Below are positions 8,172-18,456 of a DNA stretch of 64,000 nucleotides, one piece after another. The position numbers and the translations under genes are program-made. This DNA is from Nocardioides sp. S-1144 (GTDB taxonomy: Bacteria; Actinomycetota; Actinomycetes; Propionibacteriales; Nocardioidaceae): positions 2,232,001-2,296,000 of the forward strand of contig NZ_CP040695.2 in the NCBI RefSeq assembly GCF_005954645.2, read 5' to 3'. Position 1 is the first letter of the stretch; each line of letters starts with the position of its first letter. The notes under the pieces were generated by a model. It had not been told where the DNA came from. It saw only the letters and a list, made by a program, of their open reading frames with translations, and made no database searches.

Positions 8172-9574
8172 GCGCCACTCCCCCCGTCGGGGCGGCCGGC
8201 GTGCTGCGCGGCCGCGTCGTCGCCGTCGACCGGGGCGTCGTGCACGAGCAGGGCGAGGCGGTCCACGCGCAGCCCGTCCATGTGCTCGACGGTCAGCACG
8301 GCGAGCCGCTCGCGCGGCGGTCCCTGCTGCGCGGCCTCGGAGGTGTCGGGCACGGCGATCTCGGCGACGTCGCCCGACGACGGGATCCGGCCGAGCACCT
8401 GGAGCACGAGACCGGCGATGGTGTCGTAGTCCTCGCTCTCGGGCAGCGCGACGCCGGTGACGTCCTCCACCTCGTCGGGGCGGAGCAGGCCCGACAGCGA
8501 CCAGGTGCCGTCGCGTCGCTGCCGCGCCCGGGCGCCGAGCCGGTCGTGCTCGTCGGCGATGTCGCCGACGATCTCCTCGATGACGTCCTCGAGCGTGACG
8601 ATGCCCGCGTGGCCGCCGTACTCGTCGAGGACGACGGCCATCTGGAACCCGTCGGCCTTGAGCAGCGCCATCAGCGGGTCGAGCCGCAGCGAGTCGGGCA
8701 CCACGATTGGGCGGACCATGAGGTGCTTGACCTTGGTGGTCGCCCGCTCGTGCAGCGGCAGGGCGACGGCGTTCTTGACGTGGACGGTGCCGACGACGAC
8801 GTCCTCGTCGTCGAGCACCGGGAAGCGGGAGTGGCCGGTGCTGCGGGCCAGCTCGAGCACGGCGCTGGCCCGCTCGTTGGCCTCGAGGGAGTGGGTGCGC
8901 ACCCGCGGCGTCATGATCTCGCCGGCCGAGCGCGACCCGAACTCGACCGAGCGCTCCATCAGCTCGGCGGTGTCGGCGTCGAGGGTGCCCTCGTGGGCCG
9001 AGCGCTGGATCAGCGAGGCGAGCTCGGTCGAGCTCCGGGCCGAGCGCAGCTCCTCCTGGGGCTCGATGCCGAGGCGGCGCACGATGGCGTTCGCGGAGCC
9101 GTTGAGCACCTTGATCGGGCCGCGCATGAAGGCGGTGAAGGTCCGCATCGGGAGCTGGGTGGCGCGCGCGGTCGCCATCGGGAGGGCGATGGCGAGGTTC
9201 TTGGGGACGAGCTCGCCGAAGACCATCGTCAGGATCGTGCTGACGACGAACCCGAGCGCGACCGCGGTCGGCCCGACCCCGCCGTCGGGGATCCCGAGGG
9301 CGCCGAGCGGGTCGCGGATCAGCTCGGAGATCGCCGGCTCCGCGAGGTAGCCGATGCCCAGGTTGGTGACCGTGATGCCGACCTGGGCGCCGGAGAGCTG
9401 CGTCGACAGCGAGCGCAGCGCCGACTGCACCCCGCCGGCCGAGGCGTCGCCGGCGGCAGCGGCCCGGTCGACCGCCGCGCGGTCGACGGTCACGAAGGCG
9501 AACTCGGCGGCGACGAAGACGCCGCACATGAGGATCAGCAGGAGGGCGACCCCGAGCAGGATCAGGGGGGTCAT
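8168..9574 (-). CDS. CNNM/CBS/CorC_HlyC membrane protein
   Basis: A 468-residue transporter-associated membrane protein. It has a CNNM domain (about 1-195; GVFVAAEFAFVTVDRAAVDR, FGELVPKNLAIALPMATAR), two CBS repeats (about 210-340; HSRFPVLDDEDVVVGTVHVK, LEDVIEEIVGDIADEHD) and a CorC_HlyC domain (about 355-435; GLLRPDEVEDVTGVALPES). Members export Mg2+ or Co2+. The gene heads a two-gene operon with the shorter CNNM protein downstream. The tail after residue 435 is low-complexity. Confidence 0.9.
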   Translation of the reverse strand: MTPLILLGVALLLILMCGVFVAAEFAFVTVDRAAVDRAAAAGDASAGGVQSALRSLSTQLSGAQVGITVTNLGIGYLAEPAISELIRDPLGALGIPDGGVGPTAVALGFVVSTILTMVFGELVPKNLAIALPMATARATQLPMRTFTAFMRGPIKVLNGSANAIVRRLGIEPQEELRSARSSTELASLIQRSAHEGTLDADTAELMERSVEFGSRSAGEIMTPRVRTHSLEANERASAVLELARSTGHSRFPVLDDEDVVVGTVHVKNAVALPLHERATTKVKHLMVRPIVVPDSLRLDPLMALLKADGFQMAVVLDEYGGHAGIVTLEDVIEEIVGDIADEHDRLGARARQRRDGTWSLSGLLRPDEVEDVTGVALPESEDYDTIAGLVLQVLGRIPSSGDVAEIAVPDTSEAAQQGPPRERLAVLTVEHMDGLRVDRLALLVHDAPVDGDDAAAQHAGRPDGGSGA

Positions 9575-9775
9575 CGGGGCGCCTCACCGGGGAGCGGCGG
9601 GCGCTGCGTACTTTGAGAGCCGTCCATCGGGCGGTGCAGATCCTTCACGTCGCGGTACGGGAGAGCACAGCCTACGACGCCGGTGCGTCCACGACGTTTC
9701 GCGGGCGGGTCGGCGCGGAAGCCTGACCACACGGTCGAGGCACGCTCGGCCCCGACGCCGCACCGGGAGGTCGCC

Positions 9776-9928
9776 GTGCCCCAGCAGGATCTCGCCCCGT
9801 CCAGCACCGCCGGCCCCGCCGCGCGCCCCCTCGCCCGGGTCGCCGAGCAGGCCGCCGACCAGGCGCTGCAGGCCGCCGCCGACGCCTCGGTCTGGCTGCT
9901 GTTCCGGATCAGCCGGGTCCGGTCCTGA
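9776..9928 (+). CDS. Possible 50-residue hypothetical protein
   Basis: A short open frame beginning with GTG, 5 nt after GGGAGG (9765-9770). The product is VPQQDLAPSSTAGP followed by an Ala-rich amphipathic helix and RISRVRS. No family is recognised. It runs convergently into the spermidine-synthase-like gene, overlapping its end by 20 bp. The good ribosome site is the main support. It could equally be a chance frame in GC-rich DNA. Confidence 0.35.
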   Translation: MPQQDLAPSSTAGPAARPLARVAEQAADQALQAAADASVWLLFRISRVRS

Positions 9929-10679
9929 CCCGTCCGCCGCCGAAGCCGTCGCTGACCTGACGCTCGTCGAGCACCCGGTACGGCGCGGCCGACGTCGCCG
10001 CACTGCGCTGGAGCGTCGCGAGCAGCCCGTCGAGGGCGGGGCCGGTCCCGGCGACCAGCAGCAGGTTGCCCGCGCGCCGCCCGCGCAGGGTGGCAGGCTC
10101 CGCGCTCAGCACGACCCGGCCCACCGCGGCCCGCAGCCCGGCCACCGCCTCGCGGCCGCGGGCGAACGGCGCACGGTCGGCCAGGTTGAGCAGCACCACT
10201 CCCCCGGGCGCCAGGACGCGGGCGAGGTCGTGCAGGAACGGCGCCGCCGTCAGCTCGTCGGGCACCACGCCGCCGGCGTAGGCGTCGACGACCACGACCT
10301 CGGCGTGGCCGTCGCGCAGGGCGGCGACGCCGGCGAGCCCGTCGACGGGGCGCACCTTGATGCCGCTGCGGCGCGGCAGCGGCAGCTCCTCGCGCACCAG
10401 CGCCGTGAGCTCCTCGTCCGGCTCCAGCACGACCTGCGGCGAGCCCGGCCGGGTCGCGGCGACGTAGCGCGGCAGGGTCAGCCCGGCGCCGCCGACGTGC
10501 ACCACCCGCACCGGCGCCCCGGCCGGGGCGACGGCGTCGAGGACGTCGCCCATCCGGCGCACGTAGTCGAAGGCGAGCCGGGTCGGGTCGGCCAGGTCGA
10601 CGTGCGACTGGTCGTGTCCGTCGACGACGACCCGGAACGCGCCGGGGTGCTCGGTGGCGACGACCGCGCGCTGGATCAC
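9909..10679 (-). CDS. Spermidine synthase-like methyltransferase-fold protein
   Basis: A 256-residue Rossmann-fold protein of the spermidine/spermine synthase type: VRVVHVGGAGLTLPRYVAAT as glycine loop, then VVLEPDEELTALVREELPLP, VVVVDAYAGGVVPDELTAAP and LARVLAPGGVVLLNLAD. It has no N-terminal membrane domain, unlike many fused actinobacterial relatives, so it is probably cytosolic. The substrate is unknown; true polyamine synthesis is not assured. The GTG start at 10679 is preceded by CAGGAT with 6 nt between, and the gene is divergent from the DUF1330 gene only 39 bp away. Confidence 0.75.
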   Translation of the reverse strand: MIQRAVVATEHPGAFRVVVDGHDQSHVDLADPTRLAFDYVRRMGDVLDAVAPAGAPVRVVHVGGAGLTLPRYVAATRPGSPQVVLEPDEELTALVREELPLPRRSGIKVRPVDGLAGVAALRDGHAEVVVVDAYAGGVVPDELTAAPFLHDLARVLAPGGVVLLNLADRAPFARGREAVAGLRAAVGRVVLSAEPATLRGRRAGNLLLVAGTGPALDGLLATLQRSAATSAAPYRVLDERQVSDGFGGGRVRTGPG

Positions 10680-10718
10680 GTGGTCATCCTGCCGGGTCGC
10701 CGTGCCAGGCTGGGTCCC

Positions 10719-11033
10719 ATGACTGCCTACTGGATCAGCACCTACCTCGAGGTCAAGGACGAGGAGAAGCTGCGCGCCTACGCCGAGCTCGCCGGCCCCG
10801 CCCTGCAGGCCGCCGGGGCGACCTTCCTCGCGCGCTCGACGGCGGCCGAGGCCTACGAGGCCGGCCGCCTCGAGCGCTCGGTGCTCATCGAGTTCGCCAA
10901 CCTCGACGCGGCCCGGGCCGCCCACGACAGCCCGGCCTACCAGGAGGCGCTCGTGGCGCTGGGCGACGGCGCCGTGCGCGACCTGCGCATCGTCGAGGGC
11001 GTCGAGCCCGCCACCCCGGTCGACCGCCCGTGA
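10719..11033 (+). CDS. DUF1330 family protein
   Basis: A 104-residue protein with the DUF1330 dimeric alpha+beta-barrel pattern: MTAYWISTYLEVKDEEKLRA, then FLARSTAAEAYEAGRLERSV and LIEFANLDAARAAHDSPAYQ. The biochemical role is not established. It shares a short divergent promoter region with the spermidine-synthase-like gene. Its stop overlaps the start of the enoyl-CoA hydratase gene (GTGA), so the two form an operon. Confidence 0.85.
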   Translation: MTAYWISTYLEVKDEEKLRAYAELAGPALQAAGATFLARSTAAEAYEAGRLERSVLIEFANLDAARAAHDSPAYQEALVALGDGAVRDLRIVEGVEPATPVDRP

Positions 11034-11794
11034 CCAGACGCCCCTCGACGCAGGAGACCGACGTCGACGGGGTGCTCGGCGTGCGCCGCGACGGGCCGGT
11101 CTCGGTGCTCACCCTGCGCCGGCCCGAGCGCCGCAACGCCCTCGACCTGACGCTGTGCCGCGCCCTCACCGCCGCGTCGGGGGCCGAGGTCGCGGCCGGC
11201 GCCCGGGCCCTCGTCGTCACCGGTGAGGGCTCGTCGTTCTGCGCGGGCGCCGACCTCACCGGGGTCTACGGCGATGAGTTCCTCGACGCGCTGTACGGCA
11301 TGCTCCACGGCCCCGAGGGCCTGACCGCGCTGCCGGTGCCGGTGGTCGCGGCCGTGAACGGTCCCGCCATCGGGGGCGGCACCCAGCTCGCGATGGCCTG
11401 CGACCTCCGCGTCGCCGGAGCCGCCGCCCGCTTCGCCGTCCCGACGCCGCGCAACGCGATGGCCGTCGACGCCTGGACGATCCGCACCCTCGCCTCGCTC
11501 GCCGGGGGCGGGGTCGCGCGCCGCCTGCTGGTGGCCGCCGAGACGGTCGACCGCGACCAGGCGCTGGCGTGCGGGCTCGCCGACCGGTCCGGCGACGTGG
11601 CGGACGCCGTCGCGTGGGCCCACGAGCTCGCCGCCCTGGCACCCCTGGCGATCGCGCACAACAAGGCGGTGCTCAACGGCGCCGACGACGACGTCGTCGC
11701 GGCCGGCTTCGCCGCGTGCTGGGCCAGCGACGACGTCCGCGAGGGCGCCGCGGCGCGGGCCGAGAAGCGGCCGCCGGTCTTCGCCGGGCGCTGA
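11030..11794 (+). CDS. Enoyl-CoA hydratase/isomerase family protein
   Basis: A 254-residue crotonase-fold enzyme. Signature segments are RPERRNALDLTLCRALTAA, GEGSSFCAGADLTGVYGDEF (oxyanion-hole loop CAGADL) and PVVAAVNGPAIGGGTQLAMA. It should act on a CoA thioester in fatty-acid or amino-acid breakdown. In classic hydratases the two catalytic glutamates lie around positions equivalent to 115 and 135; here that region reads GGGTQLAMACDLRV, so the exact reaction is uncertain. GTG start, coupled to the DUF1330 gene. Confidence 0.85.
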   Translation: MTRRPSTQETDVDGVLGVRRDGPVSVLTLRRPERRNALDLTLCRALTAASGAEVAAGARALVVTGEGSSFCAGADLTGVYGDEFLDALYGMLHGPEGLTALPVPVVAAVNGPAIGGGTQLAMACDLRVAGAAARFAVPTPRNAMAVDAWTIRTLASLAGGGVARRLLVAAETVDRDQALACGLADRSGDVADAVAWAHELAALAPLAIAHNKAVLNGADDDVVAAGFAACWASDDVREGAAARAEKRPPVFAGR

Positions 11795-11903
11795 GCCTCG
11801 CGGGCCCGGCGCGGCGACCTCCGCCGCGTGGAGGTGGACACGGACCGCCGGGAGGGGCTTGGGTGGGAGGAGCCGTCTCGGGCTCGGATCTCAGGAGGAT
11901 CAC

Positions 11904-13832
11904 GTGGGCACCCATCTCAGTCGTCGTCACTTTCTGCTCTCCTCGGGCGTCGCCGCCGCGGCCGTCCCGCTGGCCGGCGCCGGTGGCCCGGCCGTCGCCG
12001 CCGCGGCGCCGCGGGTGCGGGTCGACACCCACCCGGTCTTCGACCGCGCCGGCCGGGCCCACGGCGTCCCGCCGGCCGTGCTCGCCGCGCTGAGCCACGC
12101 CCAGACGCGGTGGCAGGACCACGACGGCCGGCCGAGCTCCTCGCTCGGCTACGGACCGATGCACCTCGTCGACGGCGCCGCCGCGGCCCGGGCCCGCAGC
12201 CGGGTCGGCAAGGACGCCGGGTCGACCCCGGCCGTGCTCGACACCCTCGGCGACGCCGTCCGCGTCTCCGGGATCGGTGTCGACGCCGTCCGTTCCGACC
12301 CCGCGGCCAACATCCGCGCGACCGCGGCCCTGCTCGCCGACCACCAGCGCCGGGCCGGTCGCCCGGTGGGCGTCGACACCGATCCCGCGCAGTGGTTCGC
12401 CACCGTCGCCGCGGCCAGCGGCTTCGCGACCGCGGCCGGCCAGCTCGACGTCGCCGACACCGTCGTGGCCACGCTGCGCTCGGGCGGCCGGGTCGAGATG
12501 GCCGACGGGTCCCGCCTCTTCCTCCCGGCGAGCCGGGAGACCGCCGTCCCCGAGCGGCAGCGCGCGCCCCTGCGCAAGCGCGCGGCCCTCGCCCGCCGCG
12601 AGCGCGACCGCGACGGCACCGAGTCGCCGCGCGGGCTCGACGTCGAGTGGATCCCGGCGCCCTACGAGCAGTACGGCGTGGGGCCCGGCGACTACGGCAA
12701 CCACGACCTCGCCGACCGCCCGCGCTCCCCGAGGATCACCCACCTCGTCGTCCACGACACCGAGGGCGAGTGGGAGGGCGTGCTCGACCTCGTCACCGAC
12801 CCGACCTACGTGTCGTGGCAGTACTCGCTGCGCTCGGCCGACGGTCACATCGCCCAGCACGCGCTGGCCAAGGACGTCTGCTGGCACGCCGGCAACTGGT
12901 ACATGAACATGCACTCGATCGGCCTCGAGCACGAGGGCTTCGCCGCCCAGGGCGCGCCCTGGTACTCCGAGGCGATGTACCGGACGTCGGCCGCGCTGGT
13001 GCGTCACCTGGCCAGGAAGCACGACATCCCGCTGGACCGCGCCCACGTGATCGGCCACGACCAGGTGCCCGGCACCACGACCGCGACCATCCCCGGCATG
13101 CACTGGGACCCGGGCCCGTTCTGGGACTGGGAGCACTACTTCGACCTGCTCCGCGCGCCCCTGTACCGCGGCACGTCCCGGCGTCGCGCCCAGCGGGGCG
13201 ACGTCGTCCGGATCCTGCCCGGCTTCGTGGGCAACCAGCAGCCGGTCACCGGCGCCACCCCCGCCGGGCCGCGCGACACCAACTTCGTCACCGTGCGCGT
13301 CGCCCCGGCGCCCGACGCCGCGCTCGTCAACGACCTCGGCCTGCACCAGAGCGGTCAGCCCGCGACGACCGAGGTCTCCGACATCAGCGCCCGGGCCACC
13401 GCCGGCACCGAGTACGTCGTCGCCGACGTCGACGGCGACTGGACCGCGATCTGGTTCCTCGGCACCGTCGGCTGGTTCCTCAACCCGCGGCGGCACCCGA
13501 CGGCGCGGGTCGTGCAGCACCCGGTCGGGCGGGTCCGGCCCAAGCGCGGCACCACCGCGAAGGTCTACGGCCGCGCCTACCCGGAGGCGGAGGCCTACGC
13601 CGACCCCGCCGACGTGCAGGCCGTCTCGCCGCTGCTCTACGTGCTCGGCGAGGGGCAGATGTACGCCGTCGGCGACCTCGACCCGGTCACCGACTACTAC
13701 AAGGCCAAGACGTTCTCGCTCGACACCCCGGGCGACCACGTCAACACCGTCGGGCGCGACCGGTACGTGCAGATCAACATCGGCCACCGGATCGCCTTCG
13801 TGCGCCGCGCGGAGGTCGACGTCCTGCGCTGA
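11904..13832 (+). CDS. Tat-exported N-acetylmuramoyl-L-alanine amidase
   Basis: A 642-residue secreted cell-wall hydrolase. A twin-arginine signal opens it (SRRHFLLSSG at 6-15, then an Ala-rich stretch to AVAAAAP). A middle amidase_2 domain (about 270-420) shows HLVVHDTEG (H280, H284), MHSIGLEHEGF (H343) and VIGHDQVPGTTTA (H385), the zinc and catalytic region. The N-terminal part resembles a lytic-transglycosylase-like helical segment (PPAVLAALSHAQTRWQDHDG) but is not assigned. The C-terminal third holds SH3-like wall-binding segments. The GTG start at 11904 is chosen over an upstream frame because AGGAGG sits 5 nt before it and the Tat motif follows at once. Confidence 0.88.
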   Translation: MGTHLSRRHFLLSSGVAAAAVPLAGAGGPAVAAAAPRVRVDTHPVFDRAGRAHGVPPAVLAALSHAQTRWQDHDGRPSSSLGYGPMHLVDGAAAARARSRVGKDAGSTPAVLDTLGDAVRVSGIGVDAVRSDPAANIRATAALLADHQRRAGRPVGVDTDPAQWFATVAAASGFATAAGQLDVADTVVATLRSGGRVEMADGSRLFLPASRETAVPERQRAPLRKRAALARRERDRDGTESPRGLDVEWIPAPYEQYGVGPGDYGNHDLADRPRSPRITHLVVHDTEGEWEGVLDLVTDPTYVSWQYSLRSADGHIAQHALAKDVCWHAGNWYMNMHSIGLEHEGFAAQGAPWYSEAMYRTSAALVRHLARKHDIPLDRAHVIGHDQVPGTTTATIPGMHWDPGPFWDWEHYFDLLRAPLYRGTSRRRAQRGDVVRILPGFVGNQQPVTGATPAGPRDTNFVTVRVAPAPDAALVNDLGLHQSGQPATTEVSDISARATAGTEYVVADVDGDWTAIWFLGTVGWFLNPRRHPTARVVQHPVGRVRPKRGTTAKVYGRAYPEAEAYADPADVQAVSPLLYVLGEGQMYAVGDLDPVTDYYKAKTFSLDTPGDHVNTVGRDRYVQINIGHRIAFVRRAEVDVLR

Positions 13833-13878
13833 GGGCCGGGCCGGGGGCGCGGGTCGCGGGGCGTGGGGCGGCTTCACC

Positions 13879-13884
13879 TACCCT
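13879..13884 (+). promoter_or_regulatory. -10 box TACCCT of the metallophosphatase gene
   Basis: TACCCT ends 7 nt before the ATG at 13892, the spacing expected if transcription starts at the A of the start codon. Confidence 0.55.
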
Positions 13885-13891
13885 TGCGCCC

Positions 13892-15568
13892 ATGCGCCGG
13901 GCCCTGATCATCGCGCGCCGGCTCGCCGTCTGCGTGGTGGTCGCCGGGCTGCTCGGCCTCCCGCTGGCCCTGTCCTGGGCGGTGACGCACACCGAGGTCA
14001 CCCAGCAGATCGGGACGTCGCCGACGACGTTCACGCTCTCGACGCAGGGCCACAGCGAGGTCCGGCTCGGGATCGCGGGCACCGTCTACCTGCCGATCTC
14101 CTCGGGGCCGGTCGGGGTGGTCGCGACCGTCGACGGGCCCGGCGACCCCGGGGCCGGCGACGGGGACCTCGCGGCCTACGTGCGACCCGAGATGCTCCAG
14201 CTCTACACCGGGCTCTTCCACGACCCCGAGGCCGCCGTCGACGAGTACGTCTCGCTCGTGGAGGACGAGCTGCGCTCGCAGCTGTTCAGGGCGACGGCGT
14301 TCGTGGCCGGGCTCGGCGGCCTGGCCCTCTTCGCCCTGCACGAGCTGCTGCCGGTGCGGCTGACCCGCGGCACCCGCCGCGACGCCGTCCGGATCGGGCT
14401 GTCCGGGGCCCTGGTGCTGGCGATGACGTCGGGGCTGGCCGTGGTGCAGCTGCGCGGGTCGGACGGCGGCCGTGGACCCACCACCGGCGTCTACGCCCTC
14501 TCCGCCCTCGACGGCACGCCCGCGGCCGGGTCGACCACCGACAGCCCCGTGCTGCGTGCCCTCCTGGGTGGCGCGATCTCGCGCGCCCAGGTGCTGGTCG
14601 ACCGCCAGGAGGCCGACGAGCGGTCGTACCGCGCGAACGCCGAGGCGGGCCTCGACGACCAGCAGGACCTCATGGTCGGACCGGAGGAGGGTGAGCTGGC
14701 GGTGATGATGCAGTCCGACATGCACTGCAACACCACGATGATCCGCCTCCAGCGCCGGGTGTTCTCGATGCTCTCCGACACCTACGGCACCGACGACCGC
14801 CCGGTCCCCTCGCTGCTGGCGATCGCCGGCGACCTGACCACCAACGGCACCGCCGCCGAGGGCGTCTGCATCCGCACCGAGGCCGACATCTCCGGGGACG
14901 CGCCGATCGCGGCGATCTCCGGCAACCACGAGTCCGACGTCAGCGAGGAGCAGATGGGCGACGCCGGGATGGAGGTCCTCGACGGCTCCGTCGTCGAGCT
15001 CGGCGGGTTCCGGCTGCTCGGCGACGGCGACCCGTCCCGCTCCGAGCTGTTCGGCGCGACCCGGCAGCGCGGCGACGAGACCCAGGCCGGCCAGGGCGAG
15101 CGGCTGCGCGGCGTGGCCGAGGACGCCGACGACGAGCCCGACCTCCTCGTGGTGCACGAGGGGTACGCCGCGCAGGCGTTCCTCGGCATCGACTCCGTGA
15201 CCCGGTTCCTCGACGAGGCGACCGGCGACCTGACCACCCCCGTCGAGGACGACGTCGACGACGTCCCGGCCTCCGCGGTCTTCTACGGGCACTGGCACAA
15301 CGACCGCGAGCCCCGGGTCGTCTGGAACGACGACGGCACGTGGACGCTGGTGATGGAGCTCAACACCAGCGGCGGCGCCGTCGACACCCCCACCATCAAC
15401 AACTTCTCGACGCCCTGGTCGAGCCCCCAGCAGGTCGCGACCTTCCCGGTGCTCTTCCTCGACGAGGACACCCGGCTGGTCACCGGCTACCAGCTCTACC
15501 GCTTCGAGACCGACGGCACCGTGACGGTCGAGCCGCGGGTCGAGGTCGGGGCGGCGCCGACCGACTGA
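13892..15568 (+). CDS. Membrane-anchored metallophosphoesterase
   Basis: A 558-residue protein with an N-terminal membrane helix (about 7-30), two further helices (about 128-150 and 165-185) and a C-terminal calcineurin-type phosphoesterase. The metal ligands are visible: SDMHC (D276, H278), AGDLTTNG, GNHES (N345, H346) and YGHWHND. The substrate is unknown. Most of the extracellular loop before the second helix is acidic. The gene stands alone, with a leaderless-type promoter, and converges on the CPBP protease gene with 19 bp between stops. Confidence 0.85.
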   Translation: MRRALIIARRLAVCVVVAGLLGLPLALSWAVTHTEVTQQIGTSPTTFTLSTQGHSEVRLGIAGTVYLPISSGPVGVVATVDGPGDPGAGDGDLAAYVRPEMLQLYTGLFHDPEAAVDEYVSLVEDELRSQLFRATAFVAGLGGLALFALHELLPVRLTRGTRRDAVRIGLSGALVLAMTSGLAVVQLRGSDGGRGPTTGVYALSALDGTPAAGSTTDSPVLRALLGGAISRAQVLVDRQEADERSYRANAEAGLDDQQDLMVGPEEGELAVMMQSDMHCNTTMIRLQRRVFSMLSDTYGTDDRPVPSLLAIAGDLTTNGTAAEGVCIRTEADISGDAPIAAISGNHESDVSEEQMGDAGMEVLDGSVVELGGFRLLGDGDPSRSELFGATRQRGDETQAGQGERLRGVAEDADDEPDLLVVHEGYAAQAFLGIDSVTRFLDEATGDLTTPVEDDVDDVPASAVFYGHWHNDREPRVVWNDDGTWTLVMELNTSGGAVDTPTINNFSTPWSSPQQVATFPVLFLDEDTRLVTGYQLYRFETDGTVTVEPRVEVGAAPTD

Positions 15569-15587
15569 CCGGTGCCGGGAGCCTCGC

Positions 15588-16409
15588 TCAGGTCGGCAGC
15601 CAGGAGACCTGGCCGGCCAGGACGGCGTAGCCGACGAAGGCCCCGACGTCGAGCAGGGTGTGGGCGACGACCAGCGGCGTCACGCGGCCCCAGCGCTGGT
15701 AGAGCCAGCCGAAGAGCAGGCCCATCACCAGGTTGCCGACGAACCCGCCGACGCCCTGGTAGAGGTGGTAGCTGCCGCGCAGCACCGCGGCCAGCACGAT
15801 CGCGCTGGTGGCGCCGAACCCGAGCTGGCGCAGCCGGACCAGCACGTAGCCCAGGACGACGAACTCCTCCAGGACGGCGTTCTCGAGCGCCGAGAGCACC
15901 AGCACCGGCACGTGCCACCACACCGAGGTGTCGAGACCGGCCGCGACGACGGTCAGGTTCAGCCCGAGGGCGTGCATCACCAGGTAGAAGGCGAGCCCGA
16001 CCGACCCCACCCCGGCCGCGATCGCCGCCCCCCGGGGCAGGTCGCCCCACCCCGCGCCGCGGAACCACACGTCGCGCAGGCCGGTCCCCGAGCGCACCAG
16101 CAGGTAGCCGGCCAGGGCCACCGGCACGACCGCGAAGGCGATCGCCATCAGCTGGTAGGTCAGGTCGAGCCACGGCCGCTCGGGGGCGTAGGAGGAGTTC
16201 ATCGTCGTGGTCTGACCGGCGATCCCGCCCGGCGCCGTCGCGGCCGCGACCAGCCGGACGGCGGCGTACAGGCCGGACTTGCCCAGCGACAGCGCGAGCA
16301 CGATCACCAGCTCGGCGACCAGCAGCCCGCGGCCCGGCATCGGCCCGCGCCCGGGGGTCAGCGACCAGCCGTCCGGCTGGGGGGCGATCACGGAGGTCAC
16401 GCCGGCCAT
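15588..16409 (-). CDS. CPBP family intramembrane metalloprotease
   Basis: A 273-residue polytopic membrane protein of the CPBP/CAAX-protease type. The motif region reads ENAVLEEFVVLGYVLVRLRQ (paired glutamates), followed by LRGSYHLYQG and VVAHTLLDV, matching the usual E-E / H / H-x3-D layout. The arginine that normally follows EE by three residues is absent (EEFVVLGYVLVR), so this is a variant. Possible roles include CAAX-like cleavage or bacteriocin immunity; nothing nearby decides. The ATG at 16409 is preceded by GCGAGG. Confidence 0.8.
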   Translation of the reverse strand: MAGVTSVIAPQPDGWSLTPGRGPMPGRGLLVAELVIVLALSLGKSGLYAAVRLVAAATAPGGIAGQTTTMNSSYAPERPWLDLTYQLMAIAFAVVPVALAGYLLVRSGTGLRDVWFRGAGWGDLPRGAAIAAGVGSVGLAFYLVMHALGLNLTVVAAGLDTSVWWHVPVLVLSALENAVLEEFVVLGYVLVRLRQLGFGATSAIVLAAVLRGSYHLYQGVGGFVGNLVMGLLFGWLYQRWGRVTPLVVAHTLLDVGAFVGYAVLAGQVSWLPT

Positions 16410-16439
16410 CCTCGCGCGGGACGCCAAGCCGACCCGCAC

Positions 16440-16445
16440 TAGGAT
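16440..16445 (+). promoter_or_regulatory. -10 box TAGGAT of the ABC-F gene
   Basis: TAGGAT is followed by 6 nt and then the GTG start at 16452. No ribosome-binding site lies in between. Confidence 0.55.
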
Positions 16446-16451
16446 CGCCCG

Positions 16452-18089
<1,638 letters not shown>

Positions 18090-18109
18090 ATCGCCTCCCC
18101 CGCTCCGGG

Positions 18110-18115
18110 TAGCGT
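18110..18115 (+). promoter_or_regulatory. -10 box TAGCGT of the 46-residue basic protein gene
   Basis: TAGCGT ends 6 nt upstream of the ATG at 18122, within the 32-bp gap after the ABC-F gene. Confidence 0.5.
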
Positions 18116-18121
18116 GGTCGC

Positions 18122-18262
18122 ATGAGCATCCTGAAGAAGCTGGCCGCGACCGGAATCGCCACCAGGGCCGTCAACGAGGCGCGCAAGCCCCAGAACCAGG
18201 CCAAGATCAAGGCCGCGGTGCAGAAGGTCAAGGACCGCAGGAAGCAGGGCCGCCCGCGCTGA
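18122..18262 (+). CDS. Small basic protein, 46 residues
   Basis: The frame reads MSILKKLAATGIATRAVNEA, then RKPQNQAKIKAAVQKVKDRR and KQGRPR. About a third of the residues are Lys or Arg, and it is predicted to be helical. Codon usage is typical of the genome and there is a leaderless-type -10 box in front, so I think it is a real gene. The charge suggests nucleic-acid or ribosome binding, which is only inference. It is the last gene before the polysaccharide locus. Confidence 0.65.
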   Translation: MSILKKLAATGIATRAVNEARKPQNQAKIKAAVQKVKDRRKQGRPR

Positions 18263-18281
18263 CCCGACGGCGTGCCCTTTC

Positions 18282-18298
18282 TTGGGTATAGCCCCCGA
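18282..18298 (+). promoter_or_regulatory. 17-bp dyad operator, first polysaccharide promoter
   Basis: TTGGGTATAGCCCCCGA, an imperfect dyad of the form TYGGGG-N5-CCCCRA. It matches a site at 47994-48010 at 14 of 17 positions, and at both places exactly 29 nt separate it from the next -10-like hexamer. With a start point near 18340 its centre lies at about -50, an activator position. Confidence 0.55.
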
Positions 18299-18327
18299 TC
18301 ACTCCCGACGCGGTCGCCCGCTCTTCC

Positions 18328-18333
18328 TAGGTT
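18328..18333 (+). promoter_or_regulatory. Candidate -10 box TAGGTT of the plus-strand polysaccharide operon
   Basis: TAGGTT lies inside the small inverted repeat CCTAGGTTCTAGG (18326-18338). No good -35 is visible 17 nt upstream, consistent with activator dependence through the dyad at 18282. Transcription would start near 18340, leaving about 117 nt of leader before the MFS start. Confidence 0.4.
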
Positions 18334-18398
18334 CTAGGCGTCGTCACCGGTGCGGGCACTCCGCGCCGAGCGTGGGGCGCGGGGAGCCGGGGGGCCAG

Positions 18399-18455
18399 AT
18401 GTCGCAGGGACGGGCGCAGCGCGTCCCCGGTCACGCCCGGGTCGGGTCGTGCTGA
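18399..18455 (+). CDS. Possible 18-residue leader peptide before the MFS gene
   Basis: ATG preceded by a G-rich ribosome site (18387-18394) opens MSQGRAQRVPGHARVGSC and stops one base before the GTG of the MFS gene. Such stop-start spacing would let ribosomes finishing the leader re-initiate on the transporter, whose own ribosome site is weak. It may simply be a chance frame. Confidence 0.3.
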   Translation: MSQGRAQRVPGHARVGSC

Positions 18456-18456
18456 G

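Noticed and set aside
7090..8429. Long plus-strand frame opposite the CNNM genes
   Set aside because: Composition is the His/Asp/Arg/Gly pattern of antisense GC-rich DNA, with no domain; the minus frames are clear CNNM/CBS proteins.
9571..9807. 78-residue minus-strand frame upstream of the CNNM gene
   Set aside because: Cys/Trp/Arg-rich composition without a ribosome site; overlaps the CNNM start and a better small frame on the other strand.
11828..13890. Very long plus-strand frame running into the metallophosphatase gene
   Set aside because: The first 680 residues are Arg/Pro/Ala-rich shadow of the amidase gene; the real protein starts at ATG 13892.
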